DNA from: Urbifossiella limnaea
Lineage (GTDB): Bacteria; Planctomycetota; Planctomycetia; Gemmatales; Gemmataceae
NCBI RefSeq assembly: GCF_007747215.1
Contig: NZ_CP036273.1
Span: forward strand, 4,014,322 to 4,078,321
Reading direction: 5' to 3'
Length of the DNA stretch: 64,000 nucleotides
Shown: in pieces, positions 32,760 to 42,726 of the stretch
How the letters are laid out: every line of letters begins with the position of its first letter
How positions within the stretch are numbered: position 1 is the stretch's first letter
Notes under the pieces: model-generated
What the model was told of the DNA's origin: nothing
What the model saw: only the letters and a program-made list of their open reading frames with translations
Database searches by the model: none
Program-made: the position numbers and the translations under genes

Positions 32760-34304
32760 ATGGCCGACGCCATCACCCCCCGCGCGAAAGACTACCCCCG
32801 CTGGTACCTGGACGTGGTCCAGAAGGCCGGCCTCGCCGACAATTCGGACGTGCGCGGGTGCATGGTCATCAAGCCGACCGGGTACGCCCTGTGGGAGAAG
32901 ATGCAGCGCGCCCTCGACCGCCTGTTCAAGGACACCGGCCACGTCAACGCCTACTTCCCGCTGTTCATTCCCAAGCGCTACCTGGAGAAGGAGGCCGAGC
33001 ACGTCGAGGGCTTCGCCAAGGAGTGCGCCGTCGTCACGCACCACCGGCTCGTCGCCAAGCCGGACGGCAAGGGGCTCATGCCCGACCCCAAGGCCGCGCT
33101 CGGCGACGACGAGATCCTGGTGATCCGGCCCACCTCGGAGACGATCATCTGGCGCACCTACAAGGAGTGGATTCAGAGCTACCGCGACCTGCCGCTGCTC
33201 ATCAACCAGTGGGCCAACGTCGTCCGCTGGGAGATGCGCACCCGGCTGTTCCTCCGTACTGCCGAGTTCCTGTGGCAGGAGGGGCACACCGCCCACGCCA
33301 CCGCGAAGGAGGCCGAGGAGGAGACGCACCGCATGGTGGACGTCTACCGCCGCTTCGCCGAGGAGTGGATGGCGATGCCGGTGCTGGTCGGCCCCAAGAC
33401 GGACGCCCAGAAGTTCCCCGGGGCCGTGTACACGCTGTGCATCGAGGCGATGATGCAGGACGGCAAGGCGCTCCAGGCCGGCACCTCGCACTTCCTCGGG
33501 CAGAACTTCGCCAAGGCGTTCGACGTGACGTTCAAGGACGCGGCCAACAAGGAGGAGCACGCCTGGGCCACGAGTTGGGGCGTCAGCACGCGCCTGATCG
33601 GCGGGCTCATCATGACCCACTCCGACGACAACGGCCTGGTCTGCCCGCCGCGGCTGGCGCCGACCCACGTGGTGATCGTGCCGCTGGGCCGAAACGACGC
33701 CGAGCGCGGCCCGAGCATCGCCGCCGCGGAGACGCTGGCCGCCGAGTTGCGTGCCCTGCCCCGCGACGACTTCTACGGCTACGAGCCGATCGCGGTGAAG
33801 ATCGACACCATGTTCGACAAGCAGCCCGGCTTCCGCTACGCCGAGCACGAACTGCGGGGCGTTCCGGTGCGCGTCGAGATCGGGCCGAAGGACATCGAGA
33901 AGGCGGCGTGCGCCGTCGCCCGCCGTGACGTGCCCGGCAAGGAGGGGAAGCAGTTCGGCGTGCCGCTGACTGGTGCCGCGGCGCACATCGACGCCCTGCT
34001 CCGCGACATCCAGGTGAAGCTGTTCGAGAAGGCGAAGGCGTTCCGCGACGCGAACACGGTGACGGCGAACACGCTCGACGAGTTCAAGGCGCTGTTCCCG
34101 ATGGAGAAGGACGACGAGGGCGGCTCGGGGCTGAAGTTCGTGCTCGCCCACTACGACGGCAGCCGCGAGGTCGAAGACCTGGTGCAGAAGGAGTACAAGG
34201 CAACCGTGCGCTGCCTACCGTTCGGCGACGCCGGCGAGCCGGGGACGTGCGTGTTTACCGGCAAGCCGTCGCCGCGGCGTGTGGTCTTCGCACGGGCGTA
34301 CTAA
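32760..34304 (+). CDS. proS: prolyl-tRNA synthetase, short (eukaryote/archaea-like) type
   Basis: 514 aa. Charges tRNA-Pro in the cytoplasm. Class II motifs: motif 1 around [17 protein letters not shown], motif 2 [25 protein letters not shown], motif 3 [16 protein letters not shown]. The anticodon-binding and C-terminal zinc-like regions follow (about 290-514). It lacks the long YbaK-like insertion editing domain of the bacterial type, and resembles the ProS of Thermus, archaea and some planctomycetes. A GTTCACTAGTCAA motif lies about 100 bp upstream. A hairpin pair follows the stop. Confidence 0.95.
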   Translation: MADAITPRAKDYPRWYLDVVQKAGLADNSDVRGCMVIKPTGYALWEKMQRALDRLFKDTGHVNAYFPLFIPKRYLEKEAEHVEGFAKECAVVTHHRLVAKPDGKGLMPDPKAALGDDEILVIRPTSETIIWRTYKEWIQSYRDLPLLINQWANVVRWEMRTRLFLRTAEFLWQEGHTAHATAKEAEEETHRMVDVYRRFAEEWMAMPVLVGPKTDAQKFPGAVYTLCIEAMMQDGKALQAGTSHFLGQNFAKAFDVTFKDAANKEEHAWATSWGVSTRLIGGLIMTHSDDNGLVCPPRLAPTHVVIVPLGRNDAERGPSIAAAETLAAELRALPRDDFYGYEPIAVKIDTMFDKQPGFRYAEHELRGVPVRVEIGPKDIEKAACAVARRDVPGKEGKQFGVPLTGAAAHIDALLRDIQVKLFEKAKAFRDANTVTANTLDEFKALFPMEKDDEGGSGLKFVLAHYDGSREVEDLVQKEYKATVRCLPFGDAGEPGTCVFTGKPSPRRVVFARAY

Positions 34305-34314
34305 AACTCGCTTC

Positions 34315-34378
34315 GCCCACCGGTTTCACCGGTGGGCCTGCTTCCTCACCTTCACCACTGGCAACTTCGTGCCAGTGG
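34315..34378. terminator. two tandem hairpins after proS
   Basis: The first: GCCCACCGG, loop TTTCA, CCGGTGGGC (34315-34337). The second: CCACTGGCA, loop ACTTCG, TGCCAGTGG (34355-34378, including flanking bases). Both have 9-bp perfect stems. They look like terminators of a dispersed type. Confidence 0.6.
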
Positions 34379-34465
34379 CCTACCAATACATCACCCCGCA
34401 GGTCAACTTTGCCCCCGGTACTCTCTCACCGGGTCGCGGGGTTCCGTCCCCCCGAGGTGCCCACC

Positions 34466-36283
34466 ATGTTTCGAACCGTGACGGCAGCCGCCGTGACTCT
34501 GGTCGCGGCCGCAATCACCTCCGCCGCGCCGCCGCCGGACGGCAACTACCTCCTCAGCGGCGTCACCCCGTTGGGCGACTCCCCGAGCTGCATCCTCAAG
34601 CTCGAAACGACCGACGGCAAGCAGACCGCCTCCGTCCTGTACGCCCCCAAGGGGACGGACATGAAGGTGAGCGGGTACACCGCCACGGACAAGAGCGTCA
34701 CGTTCACCGTCCAGCAGTTCGTCACCCAGCCGAACGGTCAGAAGTTCCAGTTCGTGCCGTCGCGGTTCGTCGGCACCCCGGGCGCGGACGGCAAGACCGT
34801 GGTCGGCAGCGGCGGCGCCGACCTGCGGCCGACGCGGATGAAGCTGACCGCCACCGACGCGACCGAGTTCACCCGCGCCACCACCGGCGGCGGCCCGGCC
34901 GCGGCCGCCTACAAGGCGGTCGGCGAACTGCAGCAGAAGGCGTTCCCGATCCAGATCAAGCTCCAGCAGGAGAAGGACCCCGCGGTCAAGAAGGAGCTTC
35001 TGAAGCAACTCGCTGACGCCCGGCAGGAGGTCACCGAGAAGATGCCCGTCCTCCTCCGCGAGGTCGTGGCCAAGCACCCCGACTCGGTGGCCGGCGCGGA
35101 GGCCGCGATGGGCCTGCTGCGGGTGCCGACCACGAAGCTCGCGGCCGGTGAGGCGCAGAAGCTGGTCGGCGTGATCCGTAAGCAGGGCGAGGTCTACGGC
35201 AAGCGGTTCGTCGACGGCACCGAGCGGCAGCTCGCCGACATCCTGGCCCCGCGGACCGACGTGGGCGACCTGGGCGTCAAGGCCATCGAGCCGGTCGTGA
35301 AGGCGATGAAGGCCGACGCCCCCGCCGCCGACCGCGTCGCCACGTTGCAGCTGTACGAGACGGCGCTGAAGAACGCCGGCATGACCGCCAAGGCCAAGGG
35401 CGTCGAGGCCGAGATCGCCAAGCTGGAGACGGTGCTGGACGAGGAGTACCACAAGACGGTGCCGCCGTTCAAGCCGGACGCCTTCGCCGGCCGCAAGGAC
35501 TCGAAGGCGAACCGCGCCGTCGTGATGGAACTTTTCACCGGCGCCCAGTGCCCGCCGTGCGTGGCCGCGGACGTGGCCTTCGACGCCCTCGGCAAGAGCT
35601 ACGGCTCGAAAGACCTGGTCCTGATCCAGTACCACATGCACATCCCCGGCCCCGACCCGCTGACGAACAAGGGCACCATCGCCCGGTGGGACTACTACCG
35701 CGAGCGCTTCCCCGAGGGCATCCGCGGCACGCCGAGCACGCTGTTCAACGGCACGCCCAAGGCCGGCGGCGGCGGCGGCATGGCCAACGCCGAGGCGAAG
35801 TACGGGGCGTACACGAACATCATCAACCCGCTGCTGGAGGAGAGCACGTCGGTGAAGCTGACCGGCAAGGCGACCCGCACCGGCGACAAGGTCGAGATCG
35901 GCGTCGAGTACGCCGGCGTGCCGACGGCCGGTGAGCCGAAGTTGCGGCTACTGCTCGTCGAGGACACGGTAAAGTACGTCGGCTCTAACAAGCTCCGGTT
36001 CCACCACGCCGTGGTCCGGGCGATGCCGGGCGGCGCGGCCGGGACGGCGCTGAAGGCCGCGACCGGCAAGCAGGCGGTGAGCGTGGACGTGTCGCAGGTG
36101 CGGGCCGAGCTGTCGAAGTACCTGGACGACTTCGCGGCGAACGAGCGCCCGTTCCCGACCTCGGCCCGGCCGCTGGAGATGGCCAAGCTACAGGTGATCG
36201 CGCTGGTGCAGGACGACGCGACGGGCGAGGTGCTGCACGCCGCCCGGTTCGACGTCGGCCCCCGCGGGCCGCAGTCCGAGTGA
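34466..36283 (+). CDS. large exported protein with thioredoxin-like CPPC site
   Basis: 605 aa. Signal peptide at 1-20. N-terminal beta domain (about 25-140), a helical region (about 150-325, rich in K/E and resembling HEAT-like repeats) and a thioredoxin-fold segment starting VMELFTGAQCPPC with CPPC at 362-365. Members with CxxC oxidise or reduce disulfides in the periplasm, or receive electrons; the active-site proline pair suggests a reducing type. A C-terminal beta domain completes the protein (about 450-605). GAGGT lies upstream of the ATG, so the first of several in-frame starts is not used. Function unassigned. Confidence 0.75.
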   Translation: MFRTVTAAAVTLVAAAITSAAPPPDGNYLLSGVTPLGDSPSCILKLETTDGKQTASVLYAPKGTDMKVSGYTATDKSVTFTVQQFVTQPNGQKFQFVPSRFVGTPGADGKTVVGSGGADLRPTRMKLTATDATEFTRATTGGGPAAAAYKAVGELQQKAFPIQIKLQQEKDPAVKKELLKQLADARQEVTEKMPVLLREVVAKHPDSVAGAEAAMGLLRVPTTKLAAGEAQKLVGVIRKQGEVYGKRFVDGTERQLADILAPRTDVGDLGVKAIEPVVKAMKADAPAADRVATLQLYETALKNAGMTAKAKGVEAEIAKLETVLDEEYHKTVPPFKPDAFAGRKDSKANRAVVMELFTGAQCPPCVAADVAFDALGKSYGSKDLVLIQYHMHIPGPDPLTNKGTIARWDYYRERFPEGIRGTPSTLFNGTPKAGGGGGMANAEAKYGAYTNIINPLLEESTSVKLTGKATRTGDKVEIGVEYAGVPTAGEPKLRLLLVEDTVKYVGSNKLRFHHAVVRAMPGGAAGTALKAATGKQAVSVDVSQVRAELSKYLDDFAANERPFPTSARPLEMAKLQVIALVQDDATGEVLHAARFDVGPRGPQSE

Positions 36284-36297
36284 CGGCGGCTTAGTCC

Positions 36298-36329
36298 GGC
36301 GTGTCGGGGGCAGCCACTCCCGACACGCC
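36298..36329. terminator. hairpin terminator between convergent genes
   Basis: GGCGTGTCGGG and CCCGACACGCC arms with a 10-nt loop. It lies between the stops of the thioredoxin-like gene (36283) and the GH5-like gene (36334). Confidence 0.75.
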
Positions 36330-36333
36330 CTGG

Positions 36334-37419
36334 TCACTTCTTGCTTCTCGCCACCCGCTCGAACAGTTCCAGCCAGCCCAGTATCAGGGCGTCCTTGATC
36401 TCGCGGGATCGCCGCAACTCCGCCGGCGGCTGACCCCAGTAGAACCCGAACCACCCGGCCGCCCGCGGGCCCGCGCGCTCGACGAACCGGCCCAGCTCCG
36501 CCGGCGAGCACCGCAGCGGGAACGTCTCCTCGACGACGACCGGCTTCCCGACGTCGAAGCCGTCCAGAGTCTTGAGCGCGTCGTCGAGCTTGCCCGCCTC
36601 CGGGTAGAGATGGACGGACACGAAGTCGAGTTCGGGCGCCACCCGCGCCGGCACGAAGCCCGATGTCAGTCCCTTGCGGTCCAGGCTCCAGTCCACGAGG
36701 CCGACCGTCACCAGTGCGTCGGGGTCGGCTGCACGTACGGCCGCGGTCAGGTGCTTAGTCCACGCCCGCGCCACGTCCGGCCGAGGGCGGTCTTTCTGGT
36801 CGAGCGACACGAACTGCACGAAGTGTTTGCCGCCGAAGGCCGGGCCGAGCCAGTCGCCGGCCGCGCGCCGGCCGCCGGGCACGACCGGCTCGTTCATCAG
36901 GTCGTAGCAGAAGACCACCGACCGCCCCTTGCACCGGCCCGCGACGGCCGTCCAGAAGCGGGCTTGCGCCGCCCACCGCTCCGCCTCGTCGAGCCGGTCG
37001 TACCACGCGGGCACGTCGGCCTTGTGGTAGCAGCCCAGCCCCGTGAGGTTGAGGTACAGCCGCTCGCGGGCCGCCAGGTCGAGGAGTTTGCCGAGGCGCT
37101 CCAGGTTCCTGGCGTCGGGCGTCTCGGCGCCGGTCATGAACCGGCCGAACTGGAGGTGGACGCGGACCACGTTCGCGCCAAGCCCGGCCATCGACTTGAA
37201 GTCGCGCTCGACGCGGTCCCACTCGTCGGCCCAGTAGTCCTCGATCAGCCGGCCGGTCGGGTCGTGGTCGTAGTTGAAGCCCCACGGACGGAACGCCTCG
37301 CCGCCGGGCGTGCGCACGAAACCCTTTCCATCCTTCGACACCACCACGCGTGGCGGGTCGGAGGCGGACGCAAGTGGTGCGACGAGGGCGAGGGTGACAA
37401 GGGATGTGAAGCAGACCAT
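36334..37419 (-). CDS. secreted GH5-like glycoside hydrolase
   Basis: 361 aa with a signal peptide (about 1-20). TIM-barrel cellulase-family pattern: FRPWGFNYDHD start, MAGLGANVVRVHLQFGRF (strand 2-3), CYDLMNEPVV with the acid/base Glu177 in NEP, SVHLYPEAGK, and GKPVVVEETFP with the nucleophile candidate Glu297. Family members cut beta-glucans, mannans or related polymers outside the cell. The ATG at 37419 has a G-rich ribosome-binding site, and the upstream FHA gene ends 20 bp away on the same strand. Substrate unknown. Confidence 0.85.
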   Translation of the reverse strand: MVCFTSLVTLALVAPLASASDPPRVVVSKDGKGFVRTPGGEAFRPWGFNYDHDPTGRLIEDYWADEWDRVERDFKSMAGLGANVVRVHLQFGRFMTGAETPDARNLERLGKLLDLAARERLYLNLTGLGCYHKADVPAWYDRLDEAERWAAQARFWTAVAGRCKGRSVVFCYDLMNEPVVPGGRRAAGDWLGPAFGGKHFVQFVSLDQKDRPRPDVARAWTKHLTAAVRAADPDALVTVGLVDWSLDRKGLTSGFVPARVAPELDFVSVHLYPEAGKLDDALKTLDGFDVGKPVVVEETFPLRCSPAELGRFVERAGPRAAGWFGFYWGQPPAELRRSREIKDALILGWLELFERVARSKK

Positions 37420-37439
37420 GTGCCCCCCTTCGGGTCGGG

Positions 37440-38090
37440 TCAGCCCGGCGGCGGGGCGGCTTCCACGTCCACGCGGAGTTGAGCGACGCCGATCTGGATC
37501 ACGTCGCCGGCCTTCAGCGGCAGCGCCCCGCCGGCGCGGAGGCGGGCGCCGTTCACCCACGTTCCGTTCAGGCTGTTTAAATCCTCGACGACGAGCACTG
37601 ACCGGTCAAGGGTCAGGCAGGCGTGGCGGCGCGAGCTCCACACCTGGCCGTCGGGCTCGATCGCCGTCAGATCAACGTCCACCGGCTTGTCCGCGAACCG
37701 ACCGATGATGTTCCGGCCCGGGTAGACGGGGTATTCCGCCCCGATCCGAAGCCCGCGGATCACCCGCAGCTTCACGACGAACGCGGGCGGCGGCGGCGGA
37801 GGGACCGCGAAGATCGTCGGCCGGTCGGGCGACCCGGCGGGGGCCGGGGTCACAGTGACTCGCGCGTCACCGCTCGTGTTGACGAGTACGGTGGCAGGGG
37901 CCAGTGTGCGGTCGGGGGCCGGGGTGACTGGCGGCCGCGAGTCGGCCGGGTAGCGGGAGTCGAGGCAGGCGACGCCGGGGCTGAGTGCCACGGTGACGAG
38001 CAGCGGTGATCCCGGGGAGAATGCGCCACAGCGGGCGCAGCCGGCGGCCCCGTCGGGAAGTGCCGTCAGGCACGTCGGACAACTGGACAT
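37440..38090 (-). CDS. FHA-domain protein with N-terminal zinc ribbon
   Basis: 216 aa. CPTC (4-7) and CARC (18-21) form a small zinc ribbon. A proline-rich linker (about 45-105) leads into an FHA domain (about 108-210): IGRFADKPVD, SSRRHACLTL and DLNSLNGTWVNG are the FHA landmarks that bind phosphothreonine. It has no membrane segment. Proteins of this layout recruit kinase substrates. It sits directly upstream of the GH5-like gene, with which it may share a transcript. No kinase is adjacent. Confidence 0.88.
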   Translation of the reverse strand: MSSCPTCLTALPDGAAGCARCGAFSPGSPLLVTVALSPGVACLDSRYPADSRPPVTPAPDRTLAPATVLVNTSGDARVTVTPAPAGSPDRPTIFAVPPPPPPAFVVKLRVIRGLRIGAEYPVYPGRNIIGRFADKPVDVDLTAIEPDGQVWSSRRHACLTLDRSVLVVEDLNSLNGTWVNGARLRAGGALPLKAGDVIQIGVAQLRVDVEAAPPPG

Positions 38091-38224
38091 CGAACGCGGT
38101 CCTTGACACGGGGCGACCGGGCGGTGGCGTCACCGACCGCCGGGCAAATCGTAGCTCACGGCGCCGTCGAGTGGGGAACGGCCGGTTGATTTCCGGGCGA
38201 TGCGGGCGGGGGTCGCAACGGCGC

Positions 38225-38548
38225 TCAGGCGGGAACCGAATTCGTGTCCCGCACCTCGAGCGTCACGTCAAGCGACTGGGCCGCCGTGTCGCGCGTGAGA
38301 AGAATTTCATTTCGTGGTCGAAGGAGGGCCGTGATGTCCGCCTCGAACTGCTCCCCGGTGGCGGAACGAGGTACGAGTTGAACTCCATTCAGTGCGACGT
38401 CTCCGCCCCCGACGACGACCAGCCAGACGCGCTCGCGCGGGTCGAGGGCCGCCGGCCAACCGAACGGGCGGGCGTGCCGGAACCGCGGGCCGTCGGCGGT
38501 GACGGTCCAGGCGCCGCGGAGGCGGATGACGTGGTGTGCGTGGCTCAC
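38225..38548 (-). CDS. hypothetical protein, beta-sandwich-like
   Basis: 107 aa, soluble, no signal. The pattern of strands (AWTVTADGPRFRHARPFG, VWLVVVGGGDVALNGVQL, FEADITALLRPRNEILL) resembles the sugar-binding domain of GH2 glycosidases, but no catalytic domain is attached. It could be a small carbohydrate- or ligand-binding module. I do not name a function. It lies on the minus strand, divergent from the phosphofructokinase gene, with 134 bp before the FHA gene. Confidence 0.6.
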   Translation of the reverse strand: MSHAHHVIRLRGAWTVTADGPRFRHARPFGWPAALDPRERVWLVVVGGGDVALNGVQLVPRSATGEQFEADITALLRPRNEILLTRDTAAQSLDVTLEVRDTNSVPA

Positions 38549-38652
38549 GGCTTCATCTTACCCCGCGGCGCGGCCCCTTGAAACGACTGCGGCAGTTCCG
38601 ATCCTGAACACCGAACGTCCACCCCGGTTGGGGGTCGAGAAGGGTGCAGCAC

Positions 38653-40011
38653 ATGGCCGAGTCGAGCCGCGGCAAGTTGGCGATCGTCACCGGCGGGGGG
38701 CCGGCCCCCGGCATTAACGGGGTCATCAGCTCGGTCACCATCGAGGCCATCAACCAGGGGCTGGAGGTGATCGGCTTCACCGACGGGTTCAAGAACCTCG
38801 TCCTCGGCGACGCCTCCGCCGCCCGGCCGCTGACCATCCCGGACGTGGCCCCGTACTACCACCGCGGCGGCTCCATCCTCGGCACCAGCCGGACGAACCC
38901 GGCCAAGAAGCCGGAAGACCTCGCCCGCGTCATCAGCACCCTCCAGGGGCTCGGCGTAAAGTACCTGGTCACGGTCGGCGGCGACGACACGGCGTTCGGC
39001 GGCAGCCAGGTGTACAAGCAGTGCAACGGGGCCATCAAGGTGGCGCACGTGCCGAAGACGATCGACAACGACCTGCCGCTGCCGCCGGGCGTGCCGACGT
39101 TCGGGTTCGAGACGGCCCGGCACTACGGCGTGCAGGTGGCCAGCAACGTCCGCGAGGACGCCAAGACGACGACGCGGTGGTACATGATCGTGTGCATGGG
39201 CCGCGCCGCGGGGCACCTCGCGCTCGGCGTCGGCAAGGCGTCCGCCGCCACGGTCACGATCATCGCCGAGGAGTTCCGCGGCAAGCCGGTCACCCTCAAA
39301 CTCGTGTGCGACATCCTGATCGGCTCCATGATCAAGCGGAAGGCCCAGGGCCGCGGGTACGGCCTGGCCATTCTTTCCGAGGGACTGCTGGAGTCGATCG
39401 GCGAGGCCGGCCTGCTCGCCGCCATGTGGGACCTGATGCCCGCGGCCCTCGTCGCGGAGCTGAAGCGGCGGAGCACGAAGGAGCAGGACGAGGCACTGGC
39501 CGAGTACCTGGGGCGGTTCGGCAACGTCGAGCGCGACGCCTTCGGCCACCTCCGGCTCGGCGAGATCGAGTTCGGCCGCATGGTCCGAGCCCTGCTGTCG
39601 AAGCGGCTCGACGTGCTGGGGCTCAAGACGACCATCGTGGACAAGGACCTCGGGTACGAGCTGCGCTGCGCCGACCCGATCCCGTTCGACGCCGAGTACA
39701 CCCGCAACCTCGGGTACGGGGCGGTGAAGTTCCTGCTGTCGCCGGAGGCGGACAAGTACGGGGCGATCGTCAGCTTCCTCGAGGGGAAGCTGGTGCCGCT
39801 GAAGTTCGAGGACATGATCAACCCGAAGACGCAGCGGATGCGGCCGCGGCTGGTGGACGTGGACGCCGAGAACTACGAGTGTGCCCGCCGCTACATGATC
39901 CGCCTGGAGCCGGCCGACTTCTCCGACCCCGAGCGGCTCCAGAAGCTGGCTGCGGTGGTGAAGCTCACGCCGGAGAAGTTCCGCGAGGAGTTCGGACACG
40001 TCGTCGAGTAG
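38653..40011 (+). CDS. pfp: 6-phosphofructokinase, probably pyrophosphate-dependent
   Basis: 452 aa. Fructose-6-phosphate phosphorylation in glycolysis. The phosphate-donor site reads GGDDT (109-113), where ATP enzymes have GGDGS, and the catalytic loop reads PKTIDND (134-140) where ATP enzymes have PGTIDND; both substitutions are the hallmark of PPi-using enzymes. Such enzymes are reversible and typical of planctomycetes. The start is at the second of two starts (ATG 38653; an in-frame GTG lies nine bases before). The terminator at 40024 follows. Confidence 0.92.
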   Translation: MAESSRGKLAIVTGGGPAPGINGVISSVTIEAINQGLEVIGFTDGFKNLVLGDASAARPLTIPDVAPYYHRGGSILGTSRTNPAKKPEDLARVISTLQGLGVKYLVTVGGDDTAFGGSQVYKQCNGAIKVAHVPKTIDNDLPLPPGVPTFGFETARHYGVQVASNVREDAKTTTRWYMIVCMGRAAGHLALGVGKASAATVTIIAEEFRGKPVTLKLVCDILIGSMIKRKAQGRGYGLAILSEGLLESIGEAGLLAAMWDLMPAALVAELKRRSTKEQDEALAEYLGRFGNVERDAFGHLRLGEIEFGRMVRALLSKRLDVLGLKTTIVDKDLGYELRCADPIPFDAEYTRNLGYGAVKFLLSPEADKYGAIVSFLEGKLVPLKFEDMINPKTQRMRPRLVDVDAENYECARRYMIRLEPADFSDPERLQKLAAVVKLTPEKFREEFGHVVE

Positions 40012-40023
40012 CCGACGTCAACC

Positions 40024-40053
40024 GGCCCACCCGTCCCGGCAGGCGGGTGGGCC
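40024..40053. terminator. hairpin terminator after pfp
   Basis: GGCCCACCCG and CGGGTGGGCC arms, 10-nt loop. It lies 12 bp past the stop of the phosphofructokinase gene. Confidence 0.7.
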
Positions 40054-40127
40054 TCCTCGGACTCGGGGTTGCGTCGGCCCCGGCGGTAGAATAGAGGGGA
40101 TTCCCCCCTCTCCGCCGAGACCGCCTC

Positions 40128-41405
40128 ATGGCCTCCGACAACCTGTACGACTCGTCGCCGGTGTACCGGATGGCCGCGGAACAGCTCCGGGCCGTCGCCG
40201 CGGCGATCGACCTGGACCCCGGCATCGCCGCCCGGCTGGCCGTCCCCAAGCGCTCGCTCATCACCGGCTTCCCGGTCCGCATGGACGACGGCGCCACCCG
40301 CATCTTCATGGGCTACCGCGTCCAGCACTCGCTCACCAGCGGCCCGAGCAAGGGCGGCCTTCGCTACGCCCCGTCCGTGGACCTGGGCGAAGTCGCGGCG
40401 CTGGCCATGTGGATGAGCTGGAAGTGCGGCATCATGAACCTGCCGTTCGCCGGCGCCAAGGGCGGCATCACCTGCGACCCGGCGGCACTGAGCGCCGGCG
40501 AGAAGGAGCGCGTCACCCGGCGGTTCACCGAGGAAGTGCTGTCCATCATCGGCCCGCGGGTGGACGTGATGGCCCCGGACGTGGGCACCGACGAGCAGAC
40601 GATGGCGTGGATCATGGACACCTATTCGATGAAGATCGGGTACGCGGTCCCCGAGGTGGTGACCGGCAAGCCGGTGGAACTCGGCGGCTGCATGGGCCGC
40701 CGCGAGGCCACCGGCCGCGGCGTGGTATACTGCGTCCGCGCGGCCCTCGACGAACTCCACATCGACCCCGTCGGCGCGACCGCCGTCGTGCAGGGCTTCG
40801 GCAACGTCGGCTCGGTGACGTGCGAGGAGCTGAACAAGATCGGCACGAAAGTCGTGGCGATCGGCGACCGCTACGGCGCGATCCGCAACGCGAAGGGGAT
40901 CGACGTCGCCGCCCTGTCCAGGCACGTCAACGCGCCGGCGAACACCCGCCGGACGGTGGTCGGCTTCGCGGGCGCGGACGAGATCGCGGCGGACGACCTG
41001 CTCACGACGGAGTGCACGGTGCTGGTGCCGGCGGCCATGGAGCGCGTCGTCACGGAGACCGTGGCGGGAAAGCTCCGCTGCCGGGTGCTGGCCGAGGGGG
41101 CGAACGGGCCGACGACGCCGAACGCGGACGCCGTGTTGGCGGCGTCGGACATTTACATCATCCCGGACGTGCTGTGCAACGCCGGCGGTGTTACGGTGAG
41201 CTACTTCGAGTGGGTGCAGGACATCCAGCAGTTCATGTGGAGTGAGGAGGACGTGAACCACGAGCTGCGGAAGCTGATGATGCAGGCCTTCACCCGCGTC
41301 CGCAAGCAGGCGGTCGAGCGGAAGCTGTCGAACCGGCTGGCGGCGCTGAGCCTCGGCGTGCAGAAGGTCGCCACCGAGAAGTTGAAGCGCGGCCTCTTCC
41401 CGTAA
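40128..41405 (+). CDS. gdhA: Glu/Leu/Phe/Val dehydrogenase (glutamate dehydrogenase)
   Basis: 425 aa, the hexameric GDH type. Interconverts glutamate and 2-oxoglutarate plus ammonia. Landmarks: FMGYRVQHSLTSGPSKGGLR, then CGIMNLPFAGAKGGI with the catalytic lysine (the conserved GAKGG), the VMAPDVGTDE loop, VVQGFGNVGS for NAD(P) (Rossmann), and AEGANGPTTPNAD. The length suits the smaller NAD-dependent type, although the coenzyme is not decided. A TAGAAT -10-like hexamer lies at 40087-40092. Convergent with the hypothetical protein at 41413. Confidence 0.94.
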   Translation: MASDNLYDSSPVYRMAAEQLRAVAAAIDLDPGIAARLAVPKRSLITGFPVRMDDGATRIFMGYRVQHSLTSGPSKGGLRYAPSVDLGEVAALAMWMSWKCGIMNLPFAGAKGGITCDPAALSAGEKERVTRRFTEEVLSIIGPRVDVMAPDVGTDEQTMAWIMDTYSMKIGYAVPEVVTGKPVELGGCMGRREATGRGVVYCVRAALDELHIDPVGATAVVQGFGNVGSVTCEELNKIGTKVVAIGDRYGAIRNAKGIDVAALSRHVNAPANTRRTVVGFAGADEIAADDLLTTECTVLVPAAMERVVTETVAGKLRCRVLAEGANGPTTPNADAVLAASDIYIIPDVLCNAGGVTVSYFEWVQDIQQFMWSEEDVNHELRKLMMQAFTRVRKQAVERKLSNRLAALSLGVQKVATEKLKRGLFP

Positions 41406-41412
41406 CCCTGCG

Positions 41413-42726
41413 TCAGCCGTCGTGCCTCAGGCTGTGCCACGTCTCCACGGCCCAGTCGCGGTCGGCGGCGGTCTCACTGTAGACGTGACACACCACGAGT
41501 TGGCCGTCGGCCGCCGTCACGCCGCTGAGCCGCCACACGCGGCGCTCGCCCTCGTCGGTCGTCTCGCCGAACACCGCCTCGCCGCGGACCCCCGGCAAGT
41601 TCACGGCTGCGACCGCGTCGCCGTCCGGCAGGCTGCGGCGGCCGACCGCGACGGATTCTTCCGGCGTCGGGCGGGTGCCGTCGGGCTTGGTGTAGCCGAC
41701 CGCGTGGAACCAGACCGTGCGGGTGGCGTTCCAGCCGGTCCAGGTGCGGTCGTCGCCGAGTTCGCGGGCGAAGTCGCCGGGCACGACGATCGACCAGCCG
41801 GAGCCGACCGGGGTCCGAACCGGGCCTCGGCGGTAGCCGATAGGCGGCCCCTCGGCGGCGAACTCGAACGCCCGCTGCGCCACCCGCTCGCGCAACTCCG
41901 GGTCCGACGGGTTGACCGTGTGCCCCTCCTCGTCGTTCTCGATCGCGTCGAGCACCTCCAGCCACTCGCGCCACGGCAGGTCACCCGCCGGGTCGAGCTT
42001 GTAGGCGCTGGCCAGGTCGTTGGCGATGCCGTCGGTCATCTCCCCCTCGGCCTCCGTGAGTGGCGGCCGCCACGGGAAGTCGCACCAGAGCCGGCACAGG
42101 GCGCGGTTGCGGTAGAAGGCGGCATCCGTCCCCGGCGACCACCACGCGAACACGTCTCGGCCAGAACTCGGGTTCGACGCCGCGGCTTCGAGCCACGCGC
42201 GGGAGCGCGGGCCGAGCGGCGTCAACACCGGACCGGGGTGCAGGAAGCCGTGGTTCGGCGGTAGTCCGATTGCCGCCGGCGGCCGCGCGGCGAGTGCCCG
42301 ACTGCACTCGGCTCCGAGCCAGGCGTCGGACGCCCGCTCGCACGCCGGCCGGTTCGTGTCGGTGAAGAAGCCCGTAGGGTCGTCCGCGTCGTCGGCCACC
42401 CATCCGACGTTGAACTCCGCGGCGAACTGCTTGAGTAGGCCGCACAGGTGGGCGTGGTAGCCGGGACCCGCGGCGTCGGTGCGGGCTGACACCCGCAGCC
42501 GACCGCTGGCACCGAGCCGGATCTCGGCCGGCGGAACCGCAGGATGGCAGGACACCAGGACGACAGGTTTGTCGTCGGCGTCGCGGACGACGGGTGCTTC
42601 GAGGACGGTGTCGCCGATCTGCTCGAACCAGACGGCCGCGCGCCCGAGCCAGTCGCGGGCCTCGGCGCGGCTAAACCGTTCGGGGCCGTCGTCGGCCTGG
42701 CCGGTGAGCGAGAGCGTGATCGGCAT
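41413..42726 (-). CDS. hypothetical protein (437 aa)
   Basis: A soluble protein of 437 residues from the ATG at 42726 (an in-frame GTG lies five codons upstream). No signal peptide or membrane segment. No motif recognised. It is rich in Trp, Asp and Pro, with a well-ordered C-terminal half (YTKPDGTRPTPEESVAVG, VRGEAVFGETTDEGERRVWR), probably a beta-rich enzyme-like or DUF domain. It ends 8 bp from the convergent GDH gene and is divergent from the small protein at 42973. I assign no function. Confidence 0.65.
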   Translation of the reverse strand: MPITLSLTGQADDGPERFSRAEARDWLGRAAVWFEQIGDTVLEAPVVRDADDKPVVLVSCHPAVPPAEIRLGASGRLRVSARTDAAGPGYHAHLCGLLKQFAAEFNVGWVADDADDPTGFFTDTNRPACERASDAWLGAECSRALAARPPAAIGLPPNHGFLHPGPVLTPLGPRSRAWLEAAASNPSSGRDVFAWWSPGTDAAFYRNRALCRLWCDFPWRPPLTEAEGEMTDGIANDLASAYKLDPAGDLPWREWLEVLDAIENDEEGHTVNPSDPELRERVAQRAFEFAAEGPPIGYRRGPVRTPVGSGWSIVVPGDFARELGDDRTWTGWNATRTVWFHAVGYTKPDGTRPTPEESVAVGRRSLPDGDAVAAVNLPGVRGEAVFGETTDEGERRVWRLSGVTAADGQLVVCHVYSETAADRDWAVETWHSLRHDG

